The notes under the pieces were generated by a model, which was not told where the DNA came from, did no database searches, and was given only the letters and a program-made list of their open reading frames with translations. DNA of 64,000 nucleotides, taken from positions 124,653 to 188,652 of the forward strand of contig JTDE01000724.1 of assembly GCA_014338405.1 (NCBI GenBank), in the 5' to 3' direction. The stretch comes from Paragonimus skrjabini miyazakii (Eukaryota; Platyhelminthes; Trematoda; Plagiorchiida; Troglotrematidae). A program made the position numbers and the translations under genes. Of the stretch, positions 11,893 through 23,599 are shown piece by piece. Numbering within the stretch: position 1 is the stretch's first letter; every line of letters starts with the position of its first letter.

Positions 11893-14079
11893 TTCTTGAA
11901 TTAATGATTTCAACCTAATGATTTGCAACTGGCAACTCAGTGTAGAAAATATATATAACGCGGCTTTTATTTTACGAAATGGACCAAAATACTTCAAACT
12001 TGTGTTTTATCCATAAACGTGTGTACAAGTTTGTTCATGTGTCCCAATGTCTTGCAACAGTTATCACTTGCTATCGGTCAGTCAGCTAAAAAGACGTCAG
12101 AAAGTTACACCTTCTTAAGACAGAAAAATGAGGAAACAAAGAGAGATACAAAAAATTTAGTTTCTTCTCGATTTCGTAAAACTGATAAGTTGTACAAAAT
12201 CTCTAAATTTTAAAAAAGAAGCAAACGTTTTACACTAATGTTCTGAAGAAGATGATAACTACATACACATATGTATACCAAAAACTTGTTAGTGAGTGTG
12301 AAGGGGTATTAGTTTGCCTGTGTTGAACAACACACAACTGGTCGTACATGCAGCACTTCACCAAACGTTCGCCGGTGCCTTCTAAATAACAGCACTCAAC
12401 GTGAGCTTTACTCTTGCTAGAGCTCACTAGTAGTACACACCTTTGTGACTGTCGGGAGTTGAAATCTGAACACGCTTACGTGCGGCAATCCAGTTGACCT
12501 CAACGTCACTGACCACACATTAGTTACGATTGAATAATCATGTGCAAACGCAATAAAACTCGTTTTCAGTAGCACTAAGATTGTCCAACCGTCCCCTTCT
12601 GAAACATTAGCTGTTATTTTAATTCCAGTCGATCACCGTACGAATAGGACTTCTTCTCTAATGGAAATAACATGAATCATTAATATTGATGATGTGTTGG
12701 TTACTGGCAAGTAATATGGGATATTGATTATTACAATTGAGACAGCACCAGCAGCTGGTAGCACACTTCACACTCAGTTGAATTTTCTGCCAGCCTTCGT
12801 CGAATCGCAGCATTAAACTCATGGTTTGCTATTGCAAAATTTCGTCGTTCTTGCTTATCGTTGCGACAACTTTTTCAGGGTCACTTGGTACAACAACTTA
12901 TCCCAGGTAATGTAAGAACTACTCGAGAAAAGTGGTTAGAACCTTTGGATAAATGTGGTAAATTTCCCGATCGACATCAATTAGCCCATTGCATCTTGTA
13001 AGCGACAAGGCAGTACGCAGAGTACTCCGTTTACTATTACCAGTAGGCTACACGTGAACAAATGTCACACACAAGTGTAGATGAAAACTGGAACCAAGCA
13101 TGAATCAATGTACGCATCCAGCGTCTTGACAAAACGATCACAAGACTGATAGTAGAGAATGACACATAGAGGCATAGATGCTGCCGGTCGAGCAACTGGT
13201 CAATGTTCGAATGGACAGTATACACGGTTGCTGGCGGCAGTTTCGAATTACTCTGCTATAGTTGCCGAAGTCAAAGGAAGCTTGCGCATAACACTCACCA
13301 CAGGCGGCTTGCGCTTTATGACTTGTGGTTTCAGTTGCTCACCATGAAACTAGTGTAAGTCCAAAGGAATAAACCAGGGGACGTATGAGTTGAGGTCTTT
13401 GTGCCCAGCCGGTCAACGCTGATTAGACCAGTGGTAGGCAACTGTGCCAGTGAAACTCCTACGTCTAGCAAACAAAAGATGGATAGACTCCAAAAGTAAG
13501 ATCTACGTTGAGAAGAAAGGTGTTGAGACTTAAGGCAAGAAGTAGTTCAATATGAGAGTACATAAAAGTGCACCGTGCACACGAGAAAGAAGAGAAGTAG
13601 AAATGCAAATTGGGACCGAAAATTAAACAAAACATTCATCAAGCAGCGCCCCAACAAAGCTGAGGGAAGAGAAAGCGGTAGGCCATAATGATCCTGGTTT
13701 GTGGAAAGGTGAATTTTTAGCGATAGCAGTCAGCTGATATGAACGAAAGAGTAGATTTGCTTAACACCACCTAACTTAGCCTAACGCATAAGTACCCTCT
13801 TCGCTGACGGTATACCGTGAATACACTGATGACCTAACAATACGAGTCAACCAGCGCGTTGGGGGCCACGTTGATCGTCTGGCCATATGTTCATGTCACC
13901 ATGAACTATAGTGGTGATGATTCCTTTGCGCATCGTGCGCTACAATTCACGGCCGCACAAAGGCCGTTTATTGAAGCTTCGGACACTTCCGGATCGTATT
14001 TCTCAAGGCCATCCAGTTCAACACTGAAACCACAAAATCTAAGTTCTGTATTGTAAAGCCTTATATGTTGCAGATGGAA
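11893..14079. other. No recognisable gene
   Basis: Short open frames only (for example plus 12019-12213, 13159-13347, 13859-14056). None shows a domain I can name. Confidence 0.4.
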
Positions 14080-15260
14080 CTGTTCATATACAGTATTTCC
14101 GTTTATGTGGTGTTAGCGTTTCACTGCTGTACAACAATGTAGGCAACAATATGAACCAACAGGCAAGCGACTTAGTGTTCATCTCCATGTAGTGGTTATT
14201 TCGAACATGTCTTTCAAGAAGTCTGAAAGCAGCGCTAGCCTTCGCCACCCGAGCTCACAACTGTTGGTCCGCCGACAGACCTGCTGACAGAATGTTACCT
14301 AAGTAGCAAAAGTCTGCGCAGTTGTCGACAATCTCTCCATTGATGCGAATCCTAGACAGGCGGGCAGCGACGGCACCTCCGATCGGAGGAGGCTGTCGAA
14401 AAGAAAATGACTTATCCGTGTTGATATCTTAACAAAATTTGGATGCCATATTTGTGAATCCCGTAGTCGAGGGCCATGCAAAAAAGTGCACTATCATATG
14501 TAAACAGTGACACGCGCGTTTCCCGATTAGATAACCAACGAGTGGCTCTTAAGTTCGAATATACAGCAGGCGGACATCTGCGTAGTACTCAACCTTAACA
14601 TCGTCCTCTGCCGAGTTATGAAGAGCAACTGTTAGCATGGTAGCCAAAAATAGACTTAATGGGGTTGAGGCTGGGACACAATCCTGCTCGACGCCAGTGA
14701 GAATGTCCAAATCATCAGAGGTCAGTCCTCACGATTGTACCTTTGCTTTCTTACCAGCAAACGTCTGATTAAATTTATGAACTTACAAGAACATCAGAAC
14801 TTACCAAGTTGCGTCCGCAATGCCTCATGACTCATGACATCAAAAACCGTGGCTCAGTCAACAGAAAGAGCATAAACCGGTTAATTGCGTCCACAACATT
14901 CCTCCTGGATCTATGGAGCAGCAAGCACCAGGTCGGTTGTATTTTGACTCGCTCAGAATTCACACTGCTATTTAGGAACATTTGTCTCCGTAACTGTCAC
15001 GCTGAATAGATTTGACAAGATTCTTGCTGTTATATTTCCGGCCAAGCCCAGCAGATCGATGTCACAATATCTATCGATGCACTGCTTCCTCCATTCATCC
15101 CTAAACAAAGATAGGACCAGGGCATATTTGAATGACTTGGGAACTGTCTTCTGCTTTTATACCTTTAACATATCCATTACGCGTGAAGGCAAAACATTTT
15201 GCTGCAATAGAACTTCCAAGTTGGAATCTTGGACGTGATGGCAAGGACGCAATTTACCCA
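14080..15260 (-). mobile_element. Non-LTR retrotransposon (LINE) reverse transcriptase, decayed
   Basis: Read on the minus strand in sense order: a segment near 15155-15005 resembling the RT stretch before the fingers (VPKSFKYALV, then LLGLAGNITARILSNL); IQEECCGRN and ATVFDVMSHEALRTQLGKF (about 14935-14795), matching the motif A region of LINE RTs; GVEQDCVPASTPLSLFLATM (about 14700), the motif B region; then GEIVDNCADFCYLGNILSAG and ARVAKASAAFRLLE (14355-14165), the conserved C-terminal block, ending near LPTLLYSSETLT. Stops and frame changes interrupt every block, so it is dead. No endonuclease domain was seen upstream. The clade is not assigned. Confidence 0.72.
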
Positions 15261-15599
15261 ACTAACCTGAAAGGACAACCAATCTTAATTAGAGCACTTC
15301 GTATTGCCTAAGTTTATAGGGGACGTGACAGGGGTTATTCGAGTGGTGTCAACGGCTTTGCTTAATAAGAACGTGTTCAGTGGTCAAAGTGGAGTAGAGA
15401 TCATCTGACCCTGTCCCTACTGATTCATTAAATTGCGGACCGTACTAGTTCCTTTGACAGATAAAGAGGTACGAGTGGTTGGGAGTGTCTGAGGATCGCA
15501 CGTCAAATAGGAGTGAGGTTTAGATTCACGGTAGACTTCGAGTTGTAATATAAGACTCAATCAGTTCGTGAGAACATTTTCATCAATTCTCTTGTATAC
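15261..15599. other. No recognisable gene
   Basis: Between the LINE and the transposase relic; nothing recognised. Part may be the 5' flank of the transposon. Confidence 0.4.
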
Positions 15600-15970
15600 A
15601 TGGCTGACGGACGCAATTGCACTCGCATTAGTCCCGAAACACGCAGACATATTATCGAAGCATTCGAAAGGGGCAATGGCTGGCGTATGGTTGCCCTTCT
15701 GAACGGAGTCAAGTGTAATACCGCTTACAAGTGGCTTCATGTGGATTGCATCAGTTATGATGCACAGCCTCGCAAAAGAAAGCAACAAGATTCAAGTTCA
15801 TTATGTGGGTAAAGTGAATTTCCGTAGATCCAACGATTAGACGGCAGATTTTGAGATTGCGCTTCAAGGCGGAGTCTGAGAAGGTGTTATCGACCACAAC
15901 GATTAGTCGATTGCCGGTACATAACTGCCAAGACACTATGTCAAGTACCCGTTGGCACGATCTAAGATGA
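15600..15970 (+). pseudogene. IS630/Tc1-type transposase N-terminus, broken
   Basis: From ATG at 15600 the frame gives ISPETRRHIIEAFERG, a gap, then NTAYKWLHVDCISYDAQPR, a helix-turn-helix DNA-binding start. After a frameshift near 15800, a second block (IRRQILRLRFKAESEKVLST) corresponds to the next helices. The copy at 42436-42945 shows the same two blocks in the same order and reaches the first catalytic Asp, which identifies the family. This copy stops before any catalytic residue. Inverted terminal repeats were not located. Confidence 0.55.
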
Positions 15971-17649
15971 GAACCAAACATTAGGCTGAGTTGTCAGGGC
16001 CCCATTAAATCAGTGACACTACGTGATAACACAGGCGTCTTTCTCAACCTAACCCGGTGACCACGGGGTGAGGAGTGTCACCGAACGAAGTTCATATTAC
16101 GTTGCTACTTCGTAACGGCAGAAAAACTAAAACATCCGTGGTCACTATGGCCGTGGTCTATCGAATTACAACAGTTGCGTTATTATGTCATCCTGACGTT
16201 ACCGTTGGATCGTTTGGCAACAAGGAATAGAGAAGATCCACTACATGACTTCCTTTACACTAAAACATTCATATTTTTCTACCGTTACAAGGTAGCAACG
16301 TAATATGTTTCAAAGCCACTGACCTTTTATGGCAGATTCTGAACATAATGTTGAAGCCTATTTGGTCAATGAAGCAGTGAGAAAACTTGAGCTGTTTACA
16401 ACTGCGTTCTACCAGGTTGTACCTACATATTCTTTTGCCAACTTCGAAAAAGTCACTTACACAGATTGATAGACAAGTTTTGTTAGTTCAGAAACACTAG
16501 CACTGACCTTGTCTTCATTGATCATCTGATGAACTCCCCACCACATAGGCAGATACCAGTATTCAAAAAGTTATGAATATATGAGAACCTTGGAAAAAAA
16601 CAGTAAACAGCTTCATAATTTACAATTTATTGCAAGAAGCATTCTTGAAGGAAACAAAACTGAGTTAAATTGTTGTGTGCGACACAATCCGGTTGGTCTG
16701 AAGGCTACACTATTTTCACATCATCAGCAACTTCGATATCGAAATAAGTGATAACGAAAATCGAAAACATCAATCGTGACAAACAGTCTGAAAGAAATGA
16801 ATCATTAGCTCTATTTATGCAGGTTTAATAATCAAAAGTGGAATCCCTTTACTGAAAGATTGCACGAAATAAAGCGTTTCCCCATCAACATTTTCAACCG
16901 TTCGGATTACCCAAATGATTCTTTTTCAAACAGAGGATTTGTGTGACTGACCTGTCTAATTTATGTTTCCTTGGCCAAACATGTTGTTCATTTCTTTTGT
17001 GTCGTCTTTTTCAGTGGAGCTTTTCTAAGCTACTAATAAGTAAATCGTGATGATCAAATTGTAATCCATCAAAAATAGCTGCTCAAAACGCAAAAACCAA
17101 ATTCTATTGGATAGTGTGCACAATGTTTTTCTAGCAGGTACCTCAACTAGTATTACAGTACGGTAATTTTCACAAGTTGTAGTTGAAATATTCACCATTA
17201 TTTCTCGTCACAAGATTGGTTTGTCTGCTCACAAAATCTGTAGCGCGCAACTTTAATGCTTTATCCCGCTGAAAATCTGACCTTGAATTTTTGTTGACGC
17301 TCACAAAAGAAAAACGTCCGAATCGTCAATACTGGATACAAACCACGAGGGAAATATGACCACGCCAAACAAAACACTACCCCGTATGAGAATTCTGTCG
17401 GACCCATAATCCAGATGTAGAAAGACGCCTTGTTCAAACATTTACTTTCAAATGGTTTATAATAAGTCACTTCGTGCTGTAATAATCAGTTCTTACTCTT
17501 TATAATACAGGTTGCGGACCGGTTAGCACAGACCAAATGAAATTTTAACCAACATCCAAGTGATTTTATAACTGCTTAACGAACAGTCTATCTTTAATAA
17601 CAGTTATTTACTAACTGTTCCCCCCTCATCTGTTAATTTGACATCTGAT
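15971..17649. other. No recognisable gene
   Basis: A 44-codon frame from ATG 16330 (start MADSEHNVEAYLVNEAVRKL) has protein-like composition but no family match and a weak donor. Otherwise AT-rich noncoding sequence. Confidence 0.35.
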
Positions 17650-18670
17650 GCTATTTCTTCCCTATGTGACTGTAAGTCCAAACTCCAATAAGGATGGTGC
17701 ACTTCGCTTGGTCCAGATCGTATTTTGCTATAGCTGTAAGTCGCCTCTGCATAACCAATAGGAAGATGTTTCTGAGCCAATATTGACTCAACTGTCTGGT
17801 CAGTATACCATGGCCTATGGTTGCATTTAATGAAGATATTTGAATTAGCAGTTTCAGACTTGTGTGGATAACTTCACAGACCACTTCATACAGTGAAACT
17901 TTGCTAACTGTTGAAGTACAGACAGTATCACACCGGTATCATGGAAGCGCACATTCAACTTTCGATTTATTGAGTACACTGAGATGACGGTAGAAGTTTT
18001 CGGGAAAATTCATTCTTGAGTGGCCAGGTGGCAGAGTAAATTGGTGGACTCAGACCAGTTTTGTATCCTGTTAGAACTGTGCGTTGTTAACATACTATTC
18101 TGACTTGTTCATTCGTTTTTTCTGCCACAGCTATTGAATAAAAGTCACTTCGTACGTTATGTTGATTACAGTAATGCTTTCAATCTTTTATTCACAAGAA
18201 ACGTGATATTTAGCCACTTCTTGTACGGTTATTAGGCAAACATTTTTTCCGAATCGTTCCCAGTTAATGGATGAATTTTCAATCACTTTTTCTATTTATC
18301 AGGTAACCGGGCCTACACCCTGATTCAAAAATTACCCCCAGTTTTGCCTTCTTCTCTTGTCAGTTCCAAAGAACGTATTTCTTCTACAATATGTAGACGA
18401 TGTCTTCCATTCTCTCCAGGATTGAGTAATATCCTTTCAACTCGCCATACAAACTGATCTTACCATATTTTCCACTTGGCTTAATGCACACTGTCTATCG
18501 ACCCATAATTGCGAATATATTGGTTTCATTTTCCTTTTGAAGGGAACAACCTAATTATAGTTTTTACTGACTATTTCCGAATACCAACTACAAACAAAAT
18601 TCCTTTTCAGCTTCAGTCTGGTGAGGATTTGGGCGTTACGCTGAGTCATAAGCTGACGTGATGTCATCAG
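17650..18670 (+). mobile_element. Non-LTR retrotransposon RT (CR1/Jockey-like), decayed
   Basis: Blocks in RT order on the plus strand: a possible GPDRILL segment near 17712 (the GPDG-type motif), YVDYSNAFNLLFTRN near 18155 (motif A), YVDD at 18390-18401 (catalytic motif C, here a Val-Asp-Asp like many LINEs), a thumb-like segment with CEYIGF and, at 18623-18658, EDLGVTLSHKLT, the typical C-terminal block of CR1/Jockey-type LINEs. Frames change between the blocks and there are internal stops. Motif B is not clear. No endonuclease or 3' tail was identified. Confidence 0.62.
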
Positions 18671-18800
18671 ATTTTAACGATACTGTTACAAACGTGAGGA
18701 AACTCCCGTTGACATTCAACCTCTAATTGTGATCTCAATTACCTGGTATGCTTCAAGTAATGGAAAATCCCCGTAGAAATCATGAACATAACAATTCTGT

Positions 18801-19156
18801 TTTCAGCGAACGGAATGATTTTCGATAAATTCTCATCTTAGGCCGGTACAATTATATGTTAAATCAAAGAACAGTAAGGTGGGTTGTCGACCGAAAATAG
18901 TACGATGGTAACGCAATTGGTTAAAACACAAACACGACTTCGTTGTGGTTATGCTAAAAAGCGGAGGGAGGTTTTAGGAAGCTAGTGTTAATTGGGATGA
19001 GTTCGACGAGACGGGAGCAAATTGTCGCGTGGGTTGAGTGTACATGTTTGGCCATAGTAATCCCAAGGTGAGAACGAACTGTTTATGAACACACAAACCT
19101 GGTTGACGTGATCGGACTGCGACTGCTTCGGTTATAGACAGAATGCACTACTTGAT
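18801..19156 (+). repeat. Left inverted arm of the PLE
   Basis: Reverse complement of 20836-21191 with scattered single-base differences (roughly 95 percent identity by eye). Outer limit is tttcagcgaa; inner limit is cactacttgat. Confidence 0.85.
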
Positions 19157-20828
19157 CTTTCGTAACACGGCGGTTGGGGCACGGTAGATGATGCAAAACG
19201 CCCTATCCGTGTGTGTTTGTGTCGGTCGCAGTCATCCAGGTGGGCCAGAATGAGTGAGCTTATGTTCCTTGTTGTTCCAGAGCGAAGTCACGCCAGACAA
19301 TGTTCACGAATTCATTCCTATAGACGTCTAGTGATGCGATCAATATATATTGAACCACAGGAATAGTCAAATTAATAGATCAAAAACGAGACAGCATTGT
19401 TAGGCGTATTACCTTCAAATTGAGTGGCGCCGTCCGTTTTGAGTGGAACGTTACGATGGGACTTGCTGCATAGCAGGTACTACCGATAACGTTAATTAGT
19501 TTGCACATTACCAGCACAGTTCAACTGGTGCATCACCTTTGAACGGCAGAGTTGTATAGCTATCAGTTGTGTTTACTAGGGTTTGTATTAGTATCTCTTG
19601 CATGTTTCTGGTGATAAATTTCTCAGGATAGGCTTTATTAGACAGAATATCCTGTGACACACTTAGCTCCAATTCTATCGTATCTCCTGTACAGATTACT
19701 TTTGCTCTATTAGTCAAGCAGCGTACAAAGCCACGGTTCAGACTAATCGGCACATAGCCGTAGAAATGTAGATATTGCCAATTCCAGGTTTTCTTCCTAT
19801 ATACACGTCGGTGTAACGATCCATCTGATCAACTTGTCAATGATACATACAAAAAGTGCATGCGGTCATCCGTTTCTTGTTCTAAAGCGAACACGATGTT
19901 CTTATGCACCTTGTTAAAAACTCTCATAAGCTTCCGTGAATCTTGTGTTTTGTCCATTACGCAAAAATTTCATATACATATCATTGATTATAACTGGTTG
20001 CTCTAATAGCTTCGTCTAGCTCGCTATTCCTGAGCATACTCATGAAAATGTCGGCCAGTACCGGGCCCGATAGTGAGCCCTAGCTAAACCATCGATCTGG
20101 CGATAAAGCTCAGCAATAAATTGAAACTGAATGCTGTTGGTACAGAATATTAATAACTCTTTCATCTAAGTAACAGGCAGACCGACTTTAAGCCGACAAC
20201 TTTCGATATACTCACATAAAAATCGTATTGTTTCAACCAAGGGGACATTGGTAAGTAAGGACAAAACATCTAAAGATAGCATTTTCTCTTCGGATACAGT
20301 GAGTTCAGCGATAGAATCTACGAGTTCAAATATGTCTCTCAAACTGCATTTCGTAACTACTCTTAACCAGCTCCAGGATCTCCACAAACCATTGTGCAAC
20401 AGCGGGATAGGGCGAATTACACATGTCGAGTATCAGTCCAAGCGCTAGTTCATCTTAGTGTATCTTTCGCAGTCAGTACAACCGTGGGACACGAGATCGT
20501 GTTAAACGGATGCGCTGGAATACAGTAATGGCGTCAGCCTGTTTCAACCGTCGTAAATTTCTTCAGAAACTCCTTGCAGTTGCCACTGTCTTAACTTTCC
20601 CGGATTTCTCTTTTTAGAAATTCCCTTATATCAGACAAAATAGTCGTCATTTTTTTAAGTGTAATCACCCATATTGAACAGAACAATTCACCCTCCGTAT
20701 CAGACCATCATATGATAATCGACCAATCGTTTTTCAATGCAGTAAGCTCCTGTAAATTGGACTTAGGTAATTGTAGCAAGCGTTAACGAGATTGGATTTG
20801 AAGCGCTCAAAATCCATTTCGGAGGAAG
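18980..20828 (-). pseudogene. PLE polyprotein (RT plus GIY-YIG), broken
   Basis: Sense order, high to low coordinates: FERFKSNLVN and MTTILSDI near 20800-20620 (N-terminal RT region), a YGLPK-type region scrambled by a frameshift, then an open stretch 20399-20166 with LSLDVLSLLTNVPLVETI (motif A). Motifs B and C are missing or unreadable between 20160 and 19760. The linker is open at 19753-19508 (NRGFVRCLTNRAKVICTGDT). GIY-YIG tail segments follow (SSLILAHLDD near 19260, then FCIIYRAPT and TEAVAV, LGLLWPNMY in the left arm). Stops and frameshifts occur throughout, so it is not functional. Confidence 0.68.
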
Positions 20829-20835
20829 AACATAA

Positions 20836-21191
20836 ATCAAGTAGTGCATTCTGTCTATACCCGTAGCAGTCGCAATCCGACCACGTCAACCAGGTTTGTG
20901 TGTTCATAAACAGTTTGTTCTCACCTTGGGATTACCACGGCCAAACATGTACACTCAACCCACGCGACAATTTGCTCCCGTCTCGTCGAACTCATCCCAA
21001 TTAACACTAGCTTCCTAAAACCTCCCTCCGCTTTTTAGCATAACCACAACGAAGTCGTGTTTGTGTTTTAACCAATTGCGTTACCCTCCTACTATTTTCG
21101 GTCGACAACCTACCTTACTGTTCTTTGATTTAACATATAATTGTACCGGCCCAATATGAGAATTTATCAAAAACTGTTCTGTTCGCTGAAA
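20836..21191 (-). repeat. Right inverted arm of the PLE
   Basis: Mirrors the left arm. It abuts the 5'-truncated RT body at about 20828-20836 with no recognisable spacer. Confidence 0.85.
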
Positions 21192-23499
21192 TCGACGTTG
21201 TTTTTACGTTTTTTACCTCTGTATAACCCCATTCTGCATTTTGTGGACCGAATGAGGATTCATCCTCGTTAGGCATACTGTTCACCGGTAACCTCCAAAA
21301 TTGAAGAACAAATATTTCACATTTCATTCCAGACATGAGATGTCTGTCCAACAGTGGTGGCATTCCATGTTATAATTTTACTGAAGTTGTCAGGTTTAAA
21401 AGCTTTATAGCCTATATGCCTCTAGCATTTCGTTGACTTTTGACTGACCTCTTTACAAATGTTCCCACATCCCCAACTCGTTTCCATTTCTAATCTATAT
21501 AAGTACGTGCACAATACGTTTTGTTATCTCTTAGTTGCCTCGGTTTCTTCTTAATCCCGACGATTTTGCAAACCTGAATTAATAACGTCTTCATATACCA
21601 CGTATGTTCAAGACTTCGATGTGTACAGGCTGGAAATTCGTCTCTTGATATGCTCAAAACAAAGTCCTGATTTGGTGTGGCATAGTTTGTACAAAAGGAA
21701 AGAGGATCTCAACTTCATTCGACGAGGGTGAGTAACAATGTTGTTCTCTGGCCTCGGTCACCTGTGTAACCCATAAACAGTACGTCCTGTCAATTAAACT
21801 ATCTTACTCTTTCTAAACAATATTATACACCAGATGGTAATAATATTGATAGGTATTTGGTTCTAAAGTTTCTTTGATAAATCTGTAGGTCTGAAATAAT
21901 TGTACTCTGTTATCAACTCTCTGCGACTTCGCAGAGCTTGAAGTACGCGTACTACCTGTATGGTAGCCGTATTGATTTTCTGTCCAGCCTAGTAAAGTTG
22001 AAGTCAGACTCACAACCAATCGTTTGATATTATATTGAACCGTTTTATGGTAAATGCTGCCAATCATGTTTCTCTCATGCATTAGACTGCATCGATCTAC
22101 ACAAAGCTATAATCATTTCAGTTGAAAACAAGCGGTCTTAGTCTTGTAGGACAAACACACTATCGTACAGTTAGCACTACCTGAAGTTCTATCCAAACCT
22201 TTGCATTAGTCGTGTATTCAAGGCAGTAATGCCAATAGACATATAATCAACATAAAATTCCACTCACCAACCTCCATTCAACCGTCCTTTATGGGTTCAT
22301 AATTGTGTCCGGCCCTTTGTCAGGCTGACGGTGTACACTCGCTCTGTATTCTAAATCCCACCTCCGCAAATACACACTTGAACAAAATGTGAACAGGGAC
22401 AGTTTGTCTGAGCTGACAGGAGATACGGCACGGTTGTTAACCAGCCACACACATACGAGACCGGGTGGGTACCAGTGAGTGGTTCCTCATAATTTGTTTA
22501 GGACAGCATTTACGAAGCAGTAGATTGATACGGCTGTCAGAATCGCCACTTGGTCATTCTGAGAACAGTATTCGGGTGAGTCTTATGTGCTCAACAATTT
22601 ACTGGTTTGAGTGTTATTTTCAACATCGGAAGTGTAACTAACATCCAAAGAAAGGTGATCGAAAATTGAGACGATAAAATCAGCTAGAAAGCATCGGGAT
22701 TTTCACGATAAAAGTGTCAAACGGACGACTTAGTTATATTTGTACTTGATGTGTATTATTTGTTATACTTCATTTCCATAATATCGGTCAACCGATGAAT
22801 TCCTTTCGGCAGTCCGTAGTCCGGGATTAAACTGTTCAAACGAACTTTAGAACACATATTGATTTTTATTTGTCCCAAGAGTGCATAGAAGAGATGTTTA
22901 CAAATCACACTGTGAAACTGCCATGTGGTACACAGCATGAGGATTTTCGGACTCAAAATACCAGGTAATAACCTCGATTCACGTTTGTTTGTTAGAAAAA
23001 AAACGATAGAAATACATCAGTGAAAGAAGACAAACGTTTTGTATCCTGTCAATATTCTTTTCTTCAAATTCATCGAGAACTATTGATTTACTAAGCGCCT
23101 CTTTTGGTTTTCCATAATCTCTTTAGCGAATTACTATACCTCCTCTGGAGATAGTTGGACGTTCCGCGCATTGCTCACAAACCAATGTGGCTGTGTTTGT
23201 GTACAATAATTCAGCCATACCTAGTATGGGGTCACTGGCGCAGTCATCAACCCAGCTCTTAAAAGGGTGACTGGAGTTCAGTTTGTGATCGTGGCGAGGA
23301 GTTGCACTACTAATAAATTATAAGACTGTCAGAATTTCGGAGTTGGTGCTCTTTTTTATGAAGGTACAGGCGGAATAACTCATTGGAGTTTGAAAACTGC
23401 GTAAACTTATGAGTAATGTGCAGTTAATGTCAACAAGTAAAAAAGAAATAACTCACTGTATGTGCACGTTAGCGTTTGGGTCACTAACGTTCTTGAAAA
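21192..23499. other. No recognisable gene; possible tRNA-like head near 23229
   Basis: Mostly featureless. Around 23229-23300 ggtcactggcgcagtcatc followed by gtgactggagttcag resembles the head of the tRNA-headed SINE family but lacks a proper box B. A minus frame at 22956-22756 contains PDYGLPKGIH, a possible but isolated PLE-like motif. Confidence 0.35.
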
Positions 23500-23599
23500 N
23501 NNNNNNNNNNNNNNNNNNNNNNNNNNNNNNNNNNNNNNNNNNNNNNNNNNNNNNNNNNNNNNNNNNNNNNNNNNNNNNNNNNNNNNNNNNNNNNNNNNN
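23500..23599. other. Assembly gap (100 N)
   Basis: Second run of exactly 100 N; a scaffold join of unknown true size. Confidence 0.98.

Larger units (their letters stand above)
18801..21191 (-). mobile_element. Penelope-like element with 356-bp inverted terminal arms
   Basis: The element lies on the minus strand. Its body runs from about 20828 (5' side) to 18801 and is bounded by two 356-bp arms that are near-perfect reverse complements (18801-19156 and 20836-21191). The left arm is the natural 3' end of the element: it encodes the last residues of the GIY-YIG ORF and the 3' UTR. The right arm is an inverted extra copy of that same end, joined directly to a 5'-truncated body. Inverted long repeats are known for Penelope elements. 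No flanking target-site duplication is evident at the arm boundaries. Confidence 0.75.

Noticed and set aside
22756..22956. PDYGLPKGIH on the minus strand, like the YGLPK motif of PLE RT
   Set aside because: No neighbouring PLE block on either side; a short motif alone is not enough.
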